From Proteobacteria bacterium SG_bin9 (GTDB lineage Bacteria; Pseudomonadota; Alphaproteobacteria; Rhizobiales; Xanthobacteraceae): a stretch of 64,000 nt of DNA. The position numbers and the translations under genes were made by a program. The stretch lies in assembly GCA_002083525.1 (NCBI GenBank), contig LWDM01000023.1:351861-415860 (forward strand), given 5' to 3'. This document shows positions 52,991 to 60,723 of this stretch, in pieces; position 1 is the stretch's first letter, and each line of letters begins with the position of its first letter. The notes beneath the pieces are model-generated. The model was not told the DNA's origin. It saw only the letters and a list, made by a program, of their open reading frames with translations, and did not search any database.

Positions 52991-55900
52991 CGACGCCCTC
53001 GCCGGACTTCGTGTGCTCCAATGACAGTTGCCGCTGGTCCTCCCCGATCGCAGGCTTGCTTTGCTAACTGATCAACTGTCTTGAGAAAACGAACGATGAA
53101 GGAAAGCTCATCCTTCTGATCATCGGTTGCATGGCGTGAAGCTTCGCGCAGGAATTCAAGAGAACCCACGATAACTAGCTGCAAACGCGCCCTGCTCAGC
53201 AACACGTTCATTCGCCGGGAATCGCGCAGAAAGCCCAGAGCGGGTACACCCGTCTGCGGATTATTCCTGACGAGCGAAACGACGACGAGGTCAGCTTCCG
53301 TTCCTTGCGAAGAGTCGACTGTCCCACAGAAATTTTCGTCATCGTTGAAGCTTCTAAAACCGCTCAGGCTTGAGTGTTTTAGTTTCACCAGATCTACAGC
53401 GCTATTCAATCGCTGCAATTGGGACCTATACGGTGCCAGCACCGCCAACGATGGCTTTTCCTCAACTTGTCCGGTCACCTTCAGCCTCTCGAGGAGATCA
53501 GCGACCATCTTAACCTCGGTCGGATTGTTCCACCGGGGCCGATCGGATTCCACTGGCCTTGCATTGCCGGTCCTGCTGACGTGCGGCATGTCAACGAATA
53601 CAAGTGGTGAGGTAGGAAAATCTGGTCCGAATGAAAACGGTAGCGGTTTCGAAGCTTTGGCTTTCCTGCGCGGGCTAGTCTCAAGTCGGCCCCTGTAGAA
53701 GCAAGCCGATATCAGGTGCGCAATCTTCGGATCCATACGGTGCTGAATCAACAGCTCGCTGGATGCCGAGCGACGGGCTCCAGCTGCAACCGCTCTGCGA
53801 GACTCATCTTCGACCACAAGAGCGCGAAATGGCTCGAAAACGCGCAACGCCATCTTGCGAATCTTCGTTAGTTCCTCGTCGTTCTGAGCAAGCGCAATTA
53901 GTTCGTCCAATCCGCTATCGTAGAATAGAGGTCCAATCGTCTTATCGGCACTTCCAATAAGTGCTCGCACAGATGAGCCATTTCCTAGTATTGAACAAAT
54001 GCGCTCGCTATCGAAAGGTGGCAGTTGATTATGATCTCCGATGAAGAGTCGACGTCCCGACAGTGCAAGCGGCGCCAGGAGGTCCGGTCCCGTTGCCTTC
54101 GCGGCCTCTTCGATGACGGTCCAATCGAACTGGGCGCCCTCGTCAACTAGTCTCTCGACGTCTGAAGACGTGCTAGTAGAAAACACAAGATTTGCTGACT
54201 CCAAGACCAAAGCAGTGTGAGCTCTCATCCCCTCACTCTCTCGGCGCTCAGTCGACGACGTCTTTGAACTCACATCTTTCTTAAAGGCTTCCTGAAGCTC
54301 TGCAATTCCGGACCTCAATCCTTCCGGCGCACTCGACACAAGCTTGGACCTGGCCGCGCTGTCGAGATATCCGATCGCTCGTAGTCGTATATCGTCATCT
54401 GTGGATATAGCGCCATCCGGCCCGGGCGACCTAACAATTATGGCGTCTGTCCCGGTCTGCGATAGCAATCGACTTGTCGAACGCAGCACATGATCAAGCG
54501 CCTGGTGACTTTGAGCGCTGACAAGAATGCTAATGGCGGGTTCCGTCGTTAACTTCCGACGAAGCAGTTCGCTGACAAGCTTCGTCTTTCCGACGCCCGG
54601 GGGCCCTACGACTAGATGTGTCGGAGCCGTCGACCATAGCGCTTCAAGCGCTGCCTGTTTTGCGAAATCCAGATCGTTGAAAAACTGGTCTCTTTCAACG
54701 GTGTCACCAGTAGCCCTCAAATTGCGTCGTGGATCGGTGAACATCGTAACCAGGTCGCGCTGCTCTTCGAGCACACGTGACGTTCGGAGCCTCCGCTTTA
54801 TCAGACTTTCCGTGCCATGATCGCCGCTCTTGCGGAGAAAAAGCGCATCTTCTCGTTGCGGAACGTCGAAAGCAGAGAACTCGTAGACTGTTTCTCCAGA
54901 CGGGCCTTTTACAGCGGTGACGAAGCGAGCAGGAACATCTCCTGTGCCGCTCCCGCCCAACCCTCCCGAAGTGCTGATCCTCCAATCGACGTCGACTCCT
55001 TGATCGTCCTTATCAAACATCGCTTCCATGACATCCACGGTCTTACGGCCACGAATGGCTGTGGCGATTTTGTCTCGATCCGTCTCGCGAGGCACAATCT
55101 GAATAACAAACCTACCACCCTCCCTACGCGTTCCTACGGCTTCGACCGGCAGTATCTCAAGTGTGTGCAGAATAGCTTCCACGGATTGAACCAACAAAAC
55201 CGCAAGGCGGAGCGTTTTGGTCTCGGGATCCTCTTCGGCAGCGCCCTCCCGCACCAGCGGCAGTGTCCATTCTATGGCGTTGCCGGAAACTTGCGCGAGA
55301 GCTTTGCCGGCGGCCTCCTTGTTGGAAAGAACATCAATGGAATGCCGAATCGGAAAAACCTCACTATCGCGCATTGCGAAACCGGCTTTCCGCGGCATAA
55401 CGGATACAATTACTGCGACCTGCCAAGTTGCAGCCCCAAGATCCGAAAACGGATGCAAGCGATAGGAAGTAGTATCGGTAAGCAGAAACAAATGATCGGG
55501 ATCATCCTCGCCCTCGGGCACCGCGACTCTTGCGCCCGTCGCAAGGTCGCTCACCACGAATGACCTTTGTGCTTCGAGATCCGCCGAGTCGATAGCGCCT
55601 TCGCTGATGTCGTAGATCGCCTCTGCCATCTTCCGGCTCGGTCGAAAAAGTAACAGGAAGTTCCCAGTCCGTGGAGCGTTCCGCCCTGAAAGCTCGCGAA
55701 TAATTGCAGCCACCCTTCGCGTCATTGCCTTCGATTCAACGACGTCTTCGCGATCCGGGTCGATCGCCGTGCGAAGCAACTCAATTTCGATCTCAGTAAG
55801 CTCTACGAAATCGCCCTCCTCCACATACGGGTCCTGTCGCCGGACACCTTCCGGATCAACGCCGAGAAGCTTCGCAAACATCGATGCGAGAGCTCTCCAA

Positions 55901-56532
55901 TCGTGAGCATAGGAATAGGTCAGACTTTCAAGGCGGCCTCTGGCAGATTGTAACGACGGCTCCGCCGGTATCGGCTCTCCCAACACCAGACTCCATTCGA
56001 AGCCACCAAGCCGAAAATCTGGCTCAGCTAAACCTTCCGTGAAAACTGCGTAGTCGTCGATACGGCCATGGAGAAGACCCCGAGAATGTAAGATTCCGAG
56101 TGCCTTGGAGAGCCGAACAAAGTTTTTCCAAAGGACAATGCGGTTTGCCGGAATTTCGAGCGATCTAAGCCAATAACGCTTTGAGGCAGTCTTCAGCTTT
56201 CCTGCAAGCGGCATCGGTCCGGGTTCGTGCACAATGCAGAACGCGTCCAACGTCTCTATCATTGCCACGACGCCCGCGAATAAGTCGTCAGAGCCGGGAT
56301 AGCTCATGACGCGATCTACCTGTAGCCGCTCGTGGCGCCAGAGCTCGCGAAGTTCATTGTCAGCATCTGTACCGGTCTTGGGCCAATATTTTAACAACCG
56401 ATCTTGGCCGGTCGTTCGCTCGACGCCCTCAATCAGAGCTGGTCTAAGCACTTGGCTTTGGGGTCCACGCAGATAGTCTTCGGGCAGCTGAAATAGGTCT
56501 TCAAGCGCGGGCAGGGAGTTTTTGCGGGACAT
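52987..56532 (-). CDS. mkoA: Kinase-like/SF1 helicase fusion (MkoA-like, Mokosh type I)
   Basis: An 1181-residue protein. Residues about 40-285 have a protein-kinase fold pattern (HSRGLLHGRIDDYAVF), but HGR replaces HRD and GGF replaces DFG, so it looks like a pseudokinase. Residues about 620-1160 form a UPF1-like SF1 helicase: GPPGVGKT (643-650), VIEEAA (806-811), GDHNQLPP (832-839), then QHRMDP, APYRSQLQ, DSSQGTEAD and NVLLSRAR. Mokosh type I is defined by such an RNA helicase/STK fusion plus a PLD protein. Upstream lies only the island end, so its promoter is in 56533-56700. No clear ribosome-binding site was seen. Confidence 0.85.
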   Translation of the reverse strand: MSRKNSLPALEDLFQLPEDYLRGPQSQVLRPALIEGVERTTGQDRLLKYWPKTGTDADNELRELWRHERLQVDRVMSYPGSDDLFAGVVAMIETLDAFCIVHEPGPMPLAGKLKTASKRYWLRSLEIPANRIVLWKNFVRLSKALGILHSRGLLHGRIDDYAVFTEGLAEPDFRLGGFEWSLVLGEPIPAEPSLQSARGRLESLTYSYAHDWRALASMFAKLLGVDPEGVRRQDPYVEEGDFVELTEIEIELLRTAIDPDREDVVESKAMTRRVAAIIRELSGRNAPRTGNFLLLFRPSRKMAEAIYDISEGAIDSADLEAQRSFVVSDLATGARVAVPEGEDDPDHLFLLTDTTSYRLHPFSDLGAATWQVAVIVSVMPRKAGFAMRDSEVFPIRHSIDVLSNKEAAGKALAQVSGNAIEWTLPLVREGAAEEDPETKTLRLAVLLVQSVEAILHTLEILPVEAVGTRREGGRFVIQIVPRETDRDKIATAIRGRKTVDVMEAMFDKDDQGVDVDWRISTSGGLGGSGTGDVPARFVTAVKGPSGETVYEFSAFDVPQREDALFLRKSGDHGTESLIKRRLRTSRVLEEQRDLVTMFTDPRRNLRATGDTVERDQFFNDLDFAKQAALEALWSTAPTHLVVGPPGVGKTKLVSELLRRKLTTEPAISILVSAQSHQALDHVLRSTSRLLSQTGTDAIIVRSPGPDGAISTDDDIRLRAIGYLDSAARSKLVSSAPEGLRSGIAELQEAFKKDVSSKTSSTERRESEGMRAHTALVLESANLVFSTSTSSDVERLVDEGAQFDWTVIEEAAKATGPDLLAPLALSGRRLFIGDHNQLPPFDSERICSILGNGSSVRALIGSADKTIGPLFYDSGLDELIALAQNDEELTKIRKMALRVFEPFRALVVEDESRRAVAAGARRSASSELLIQHRMDPKIAHLISACFYRGRLETSPRRKAKASKPLPFSFGPDFPTSPLVFVDMPHVSRTGNARPVESDRPRWNNPTEVKMVADLLERLKVTGQVEEKPSLAVLAPYRSQLQRLNSAVDLVKLKHSSLSGFRSFNDDENFCGTVDSSQGTEADLVVVSLVRNNPQTGVPALGFLRDSRRMNVLLSRARLQLVIVGSLEFLREASRHATDDQKDELSFIVRFLKTVDQLAKQACDRGGPAATVIGAHEVRRGRR

Positions 56533-56905
56533 GCACCAATATTAGCCAGCGCTTCGCGATTCGATACTGTCTGAAATATCAGCCCTTCGGTTGATAGAGC
56601 ATTCCGTTTAGCACCAAGAAGAAACTACGGGTGCGCAGATCGCACTAGAAAACCTTAAGCGGTTCAATCCCATTGGGACTGTAGCCCTCGAGGGGAAGTC
56701 CGCCGCGCAGCTAGGTGGTCATTTCGGCACCCCGTCTCTGCCGCAAGTGCACCACGCCATCGCCACCACGTAGTGGTTTCTTCTTCATCTCCAATGCAGT
56801 CTCCAGAAAAACGGGAGCTTTCAATGTCGAGGCCAGAGACTTTGGGAGTATTGCGGTTCGATTTTATTGCACTTGGCTTTCTGGAGACTGGGGCGCGATA
56901 AGAAA

Positions 56906-56922
56906 GCCCGCTGTTGGCGGGC
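56906..56922 (-). terminator. Hairpin terminator downstream of the tRNA-Gln fragment
   Basis: GCCCGC and GCGGGC form a 6-bp stem with a 5-base loop. On the minus strand it is followed by TTTCTT. It lies 45 bp beyond the 3' end of the tRNA-Gln fragment and probably ended the original tRNA transcript. Confidence 0.65.
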
Positions 56923-56966
56923 ATTTCTATGCTCCAAAAAGAATATTCATTGAAATCGAGACTGCG

Positions 56967-57016
56967 TGGCTGGGGCGGGAGGGATCGAACCTCCGAATGG
57001 CGGAATCAAAATCCGC
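56967..57016 (-). tRNA. tRNA-Gln(TTG) 3' fragment (truncated; attachment-site remnant)
   Basis: On the minus strand the 50 bases run from the 5' side of the anticodon stem to CCA. The stem-loop is GCGGA-TTTTGAT-TCCGC with anticodon TTG; the T arm contains GGTTCGATCC, and the acceptor 3' strand CGCCCCA is followed by GCCA. The 5' half is missing: the sequence before 57016 cannot pair with the acceptor. A cut at the anticodon stem is the usual trace of integrase-mediated insertion into a tRNA gene. The missing half implies that the element lay on the higher-coordinate side. Confidence 0.75.
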
Positions 57017-57190
57017 TTGATTATTCAGTGATTTCAAGGGGCGCTTGGAAAAAATGGCCAAAATGGCCTCTAGCGAACTCAATAGCTTAGCAGCCGTTTC
57101 CAAACAAAAAGCGCTCGGCACACGGGATCCGTCGCGGCAAATCAGGTGGCGAATTGTGCCGACGTGCACAAGAGCTTCGCTATCGAACAG

Positions 57191-57240
57191 CTGCCCTCCG
57201 AAGGCGAAGGCCACACGTTCGAATCGTGTCGGGTGCGCCA
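57191..57240 (+). tRNA. tRNA-Arg(CCG) 3' fragment (truncated or degenerate; attachment-site remnant)
   Basis: The 50 bases run from an anticodon arm CTGCC-CTCCGAA-GGCGA (anticodon CCG, stem weakened at two pairs) through a perfect T arm (ACACG-TTCGAAT-CGTGT) to the acceptor strand CGGGTGC, G and CCA. The 25 bases before it have about the right length for a D arm, but cannot form the acceptor stem or D stem properly. tRNA-Arg(CCG) is a common island target. The retained 3' end indicates that the inserted element lay to the left, that is, over the defence island. Confidence 0.7.
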
Positions 57241-57459
57241 GCAAATTCAGTGGCTTGCGCATATCTTCAACGGCGCGCAAAAATCGAAACTCACCAAAGA
57301 CTCACCATCGGAATGTCGGCATTCGCGCGTAATCGGCGGCCACAAAGGCGCGTGCCGGCCGGCGCCGCGGGCGCGCCTTGTCACCTGGCCGACGCACAGA
57401 GTAACGATTTAATCAACAGAAGCGTAGAGTGATCATTCAAGTCCTCGGAGCGCGCCCAC

Positions 57460-58116
57460 ATGCCGACCAATCCCTTTACCGATGCCTGGCATTTCCTGAC
57501 CGCGACGACGAATGATTATCTGCATCAGGGAAACTGGCGCTTTCTAGTCCTTGCGCTGTTCTGGGCGCTGCTGCTCGCCGGCATTGCGGCGGCCTTCCAG
57601 AATTGGCGGGAGGATCCGACGCAACGTACCGGCCGACACCTCGGAATCTGGGTAGTCCGGGTCCTGATCGGCTGCATGTGGTTCCAGGGGATGTTGTGGA
57701 AACTGCCCCTGCCCGTCTCCGACGGTTTGCAATACTGGACCGAACAGGAGACGACCAGCGCAGCCTTCGAGTTTCACCGTACGTTCATGAAGGATATCGT
57801 GTTGCCTCACATGACGATCTTTGGGCCGATCGTCTTTCTTGCTGAGTTGGTGTTCGCAGGATCGATGCTGCTCGGTCTTGCGGTGCGTTTCGTGAGCGTG
57901 CTTGCCATCGCCTATACGCTGCAACTCTGGCTCGGCCTCTATGGCAATTCGTCCGAGTGGCCGTGGACGTACATGTTCCTGGCCCTGCTGATGTTCCTGT
58001 TTGCGCTCGAGGCTGCAGGCCGCAGTCTCGGCTTGGATGCTTGGCTGCACCGCAACGTACCTGCCGTGCGCGACGGGAAGGGATCTATCGGCTGGTTCTT
58101 CAACATCGCGGGCTAG
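57460..58116 (+). CDS. DoxX-family membrane protein
   Basis: A 218-residue protein with about five membrane helices (FLVLALFWALLLAGIAAAF, VVRVLIGCMWFQGMLWKL, FGPIVFLAELVFAGSMLLGLAVRFVSVLAI, YMFLALLMFLFALEAAG). The RVLIGCMWFQGMLWK segment and the LGLAVRFVS turn are typical of DoxX/TQO-like proteins, some of which are subunits of thiosulfate:quinone oxidoreductase. No catalytic partner is adjacent, so the role is open. It is the first gene after the tRNA fragments and, with its GC-rich codons, appears to be backbone. Confidence 0.78.
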   Translation: MPTNPFTDAWHFLTATTNDYLHQGNWRFLVLALFWALLLAGIAAAFQNWREDPTQRTGRHLGIWVVRVLIGCMWFQGMLWKLPLPVSDGLQYWTEQETTSAAFEFHRTFMKDIVLPHMTIFGPIVFLAELVFAGSMLLGLAVRFVSVLAIAYTLQLWLGLYGNSSEWPWTYMFLALLMFLFALEAAGRSLGLDAWLHRNVPAVRDGKGSIGWFFNIAG

Positions 58117-58146
58117 TCGTTATCGTTTTGCGTGGGAGACGAGCAG

Positions 58147-58884
58147 ATGATGGCGCTGGCCCGCGCGGTTACGCTTCTTGTGGGTCTGTCCGCAACTTGC
58201 GGACACGCCGCCGACATTGGCTATTTGGCTCGGCCAGGACTCCCTGCACAGGAGTTTCCCGCGCCTCAGCGCGCAGTTGCGCAGATCGTCAGCCCAAGCC
58301 GCGGCTCCGAGGAGCGTCGCGATTCACTGGATGAGACCGGTCAGATCGCTCGCCTTCTTGAACTCAAGCCAGGCATGACAGTCGGCGACGTTGGTGCCGG
58401 CGGAGGCTACCACACGGTTCGCCTCTCCCGGCTCGTCGGTCCCACCGGCTCCGTCATCGCCCAGGACGTCACTCGGGATTACCTCATCGCGCTCGCCAGG
58501 CGAACGGAACGGCTGAAGCTGACAAACGTCAAATTCGCGCTAGGCGAGCCGCACGATCCTCGCCTGCCGGCTTCCTCGCTGGATGCCGCGATCCTCGTGC
58601 ACATGTATCACGAGATAGCTCAGCCCTACGCCTTCCTCTATAACCTCCTGCCTGCCCTGAAGCGGAGCGCGCGGATAGGAATTGTCGATCTCGAGCGTCC
58701 GACAGCGGAGCATGGCACACCAATCGAGCTGTTGCGTTGCGAACTGACCGCCGTTGGCTATCGCGAGATCGCCACACATCAGCTCGCGGGCGATGGCGGA
58801 TATCTGGCGGTGTTTTCGCCACCAGAGAATCGAAAATCTCCTCGGGACATCGTTGCCTGCGAGAATCGCGCCGGCACGCGCTGA
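58147..58884 (+). CDS. SAM-dependent methyltransferase with an apparent signal peptide
   Basis: A 245-residue class I methyltransferase. Motif I is VGDVGAGGGYHTVRLSRLVG, the acidic ribose-binding region follows (VIAQDVT), and LDAAILVHMYHEIAQP matches motif IV of the UbiE-like group. The N-terminus MMALARAVTLLVGLSATCGHA looks like a cleavable signal, which would place a SAM-dependent enzyme in the periplasm, an odd location. A GGGAG lies before the ATG at 58147. It is convergent with the glycosyltransferase operon. Confidence 0.82.
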   Translation: MMALARAVTLLVGLSATCGHAADIGYLARPGLPAQEFPAPQRAVAQIVSPSRGSEERRDSLDETGQIARLLELKPGMTVGDVGAGGGYHTVRLSRLVGPTGSVIAQDVTRDYLIALARRTERLKLTNVKFALGEPHDPRLPASSLDAAILVHMYHEIAQPYAFLYNLLPALKRSARIGIVDLERPTAEHGTPIELLRCELTAVGYREIATHQLAGDGGYLAVFSPPENRKSPRDIVACENRAGTR

Positions 58885-58900
58885 CCACAGCTCCTGAGAA

Positions 58901-59674
58901 CTACTGTCTGCGGGTAGTTCTGAGCTCGCGCGCGAGGCGAACGAAGGTCTTCGAGATCGACCAGGCCGCCTTGACCCCCGCGACGGGATTGCCCGAGACC
59001 TTTGACACCCCGCCGATCCGACGCCGCTGCCCGACGGCGATTTCCAGCGCCGGCAGGCGGGCGGCCGCGACCCGCATCAGCATTTCCAGATTCCAGCCAT
59101 ACGTCTCCTCCCTCATGCCGAGACGCCCAAGTTCGTCCCGCCTGATCGCACGGAACGGCGACATGTCGGTGAAGCTTGCGCCATAGAGGAGGCGCAAGAG
59201 CACCCTTGCGACATGAGCCGCGACGACCTGCTGTAGCGAAAGACTGCCGGGTTCGCGCGCGCCACGAACGCGTGAGCCGATAGCGAGAGAGGCTTTTCCA
59301 GCGACGATCGGCGACAGCAGGTCAGGAATGAACTCCGTGGGATCGCTGCCGTCTCCATCGAGAAAGAGGATGATGTCGGCGTCGCCGCGCACAGCGGCGA
59401 TGCCCGCCTTGATAGCGCGACCGTAGCCGCGTCGCGGCTCGACGATCACGCGAGCACCGGCGGCCTCTGCCCGCTCGGCCGTGCCGTCCCGCGAGGCTCC
59501 GTCGACAACGATGACTTCGTTCACGTTCTGCGCCAGCACCGCAGTTACGACTTGGCCAATCGCCGTTTCCTCATCGACGCAGGGAATGATGGCCGAAACG
59601 ATGGGCGGGCGGTGCGTGACCTGCTGCTGCACGTCCTTCACAGGCTCCAGCGCAGGCCGCAATTGGCGCAGCAT
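58901..59674 (-). CDS. Glycosyltransferase family 2
   Basis: A 257-residue GT-A glycosyltransferase. It has SAIIPCVDEETAIGQVV, VIVVDGASRDGT, the nucleotide-sugar DXD-like LFLDGDGSDP, and the acceptor-side GASFTDMSPFRAI. The layout (no membrane helices, a short N-terminus) is like that of dolichyl-phosphate mannose synthase-like enzymes, which transfer a sugar to a lipid carrier. The start at 59674 overlaps the radical SAM gene by 37 bp. It is the last gene of a five-gene operon. Confidence 0.86.
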   Translation of the reverse strand: MLRQLRPALEPVKDVQQQVTHRPPIVSAIIPCVDEETAIGQVVTAVLAQNVNEVIVVDGASRDGTAERAEAAGARVIVEPRRGYGRAIKAGIAAVRGDADIILFLDGDGSDPTEFIPDLLSPIVAGKASLAIGSRVRGAREPGSLSLQQVVAAHVARVLLRLLYGASFTDMSPFRAIRRDELGRLGMREETYGWNLEMLMRVAAARLPALEIAVGQRRRIGGVSKVSGNPVAGVKAAWSISKTFVRLARELRTTRRQ

Positions 59675-60723
59675 TTGGGCGGCTCGTCCGAAAGCAGCGC
59701 CGCACGAAACTCCCGATACGCAGGACCATTCCAAATATCATGCAGGGATTGCCGACCTGCATGGCCAAGCGTGTAGTTGTCGTAGCCGTGCTGCGAGAAC
59801 GGCGCGATACAGCACGGCAACGCCCGGCCATTGGCCGTGAAATACATCAACGACCACGGCCGTCGGCACGGCGACCACGGCGAGCCGTCGCAGCTGCCCT
59901 TCAAACTTAGCCCCGGCTCGCTTGCTGCACCCGACGCACTGAAGGTCAGCCCAAGGGTACGCGCAAGATCCTCGGCCTGTTTCAGATAGACCGCTTCCCC
60001 CTCGGTCAGGCGTTCGAACAGTGCCTGATCGGGCCGTGCCTTGCCGATGGCGGCTTCGTCGAAAAAAACGAGCCGTTGCAGATAGACTTCTTTGACGCCG
60101 ATCTCGGCTGCAACTTTCACGAATGCCGGAAGCTCCTCGACAGTCTCCTTCAGGCCCGTGAGCCACATGGAAACCTGCGGCTTGGTGTGCCCCTCCCGCT
60201 CCTGCAGCTCACGAAACGCACGCACATTGCGGATGATGCGACCGAAATAGTCCCTGCCACGTATCGCCTTGAAGCTCTCGCGGTTTGAGGCGTCGAGCGA
60301 CACACGCAGCTCATCGAGTCCGGCATCAATCAGCGCACGGCCGTTGCGCTCACTGAGGACCGTTCCATTGGTGTTGAACAAGACATAGACGCCGCGCTCT
60401 TTCAGGTATTTGACCATTCGCGGCAGGTTGGCAACCAGCATCGGCTCGCCGACACCGTGCAGAACCGCACGCGCGAGCGCGGGTACCTGATCGACAATCG
60501 ACGTGAACAGATCCCAGCTCATGTCCGCCGGAGGCTCGAGCTCCTCGTAGGTGCGCGGACAGGTCGTGCACAGCAGATTGCAGCGGTTGGTCACTTCCAG
60601 GTAAAGGCAGACCGGCGGACGCTCCGCGACCCCGGTACGCTCGCCCGTGACCGACTCGTGATAGCGGCGCGGGTCGAACGGCGCCTGCGTACCTGTCTCC
60701 ATACCCTTGCCGGAGGGGCTCAT
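59638..60723 (-). CDS. Radical SAM/SPASM-domain enzyme
   Basis: A 361-residue radical SAM enzyme. The 4Fe-4S motif NRCNLLCTTCPR uses Cys48, Cys52 and Cys55. HGVGEPML is the GGE-like SAM-binding segment and FNTNGTVLS a conserved strand. The C-terminal SPASM region has cysteines in LPCCIAP and in KCCANCGL, which probably bind one or two further clusters. SPASM proteins modify peptides or small molecules, including formation of 5'-deoxyadenosyl adducts. It is coupled by 4-bp overlap to the GT87-like gene. Confidence 0.88.
   Translation of the reverse strand: MSPSGKGMETGTQAPFDPRRYHESVTGERTGVAERPPVCLYLEVTNRCNLLCTTCPRTYEELEPPADMSWDLFTSIVDQVPALARAVLHGVGEPMLVANLPRMVKYLKERGVYVLFNTNGTVLSERNGRALIDAGLDELRVSLDASNRESFKAIRGRDYFGRIIRNVRAFRELQEREGHTKPQVSMWLTGLKETVEELPAFVKVAAEIGVKEVYLQRLVFFDEAAIGKARPDQALFERLTEGEAVYLKQAEDLARTLGLTFSASGAASEPGLSLKGSCDGSPWSPCRRPWSLMYFTANGRALPCCIAPFSQHGYDNYTLGHAGRQSLHDIWNGPAYREFRAALLSDEPPKCCANCGLRWSL

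Larger units (their letters stand above)
56533..57459. other. Gene-free island boundary with two tRNA 3' fragments
   Basis: A 927-bp stretch without a credible protein gene. It holds a hairpin terminator (56906-56922), a tRNA-Gln(TTG) 3' fragment (minus, 56967-57016), 174 bp of unassigned sequence, a tRNA-Arg(CCG) 3' fragment (plus, 57191-57240), and about 220 bp leading to the DoxX gene. Open frames across it are by-products of the tRNA-like sequence. Confidence 0.7.

Noticed and set aside
57166..57240. Possible complete tRNA-Arg of 75 bases
   Set aside because: The 3' half is sound, but the 5' acceptor strand mismatches CGGGTGC at two positions and the D stem does not pair, so it is called a fragment or degenerate copy.
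57045..57432. Several overlapping 88-95-codon frames after the defence island
   Set aside because: They run through the tRNA-Arg-like sequence; the peptide pattern (PSEGEGHTFESCRVR) is a known by-product of translating that tRNA.
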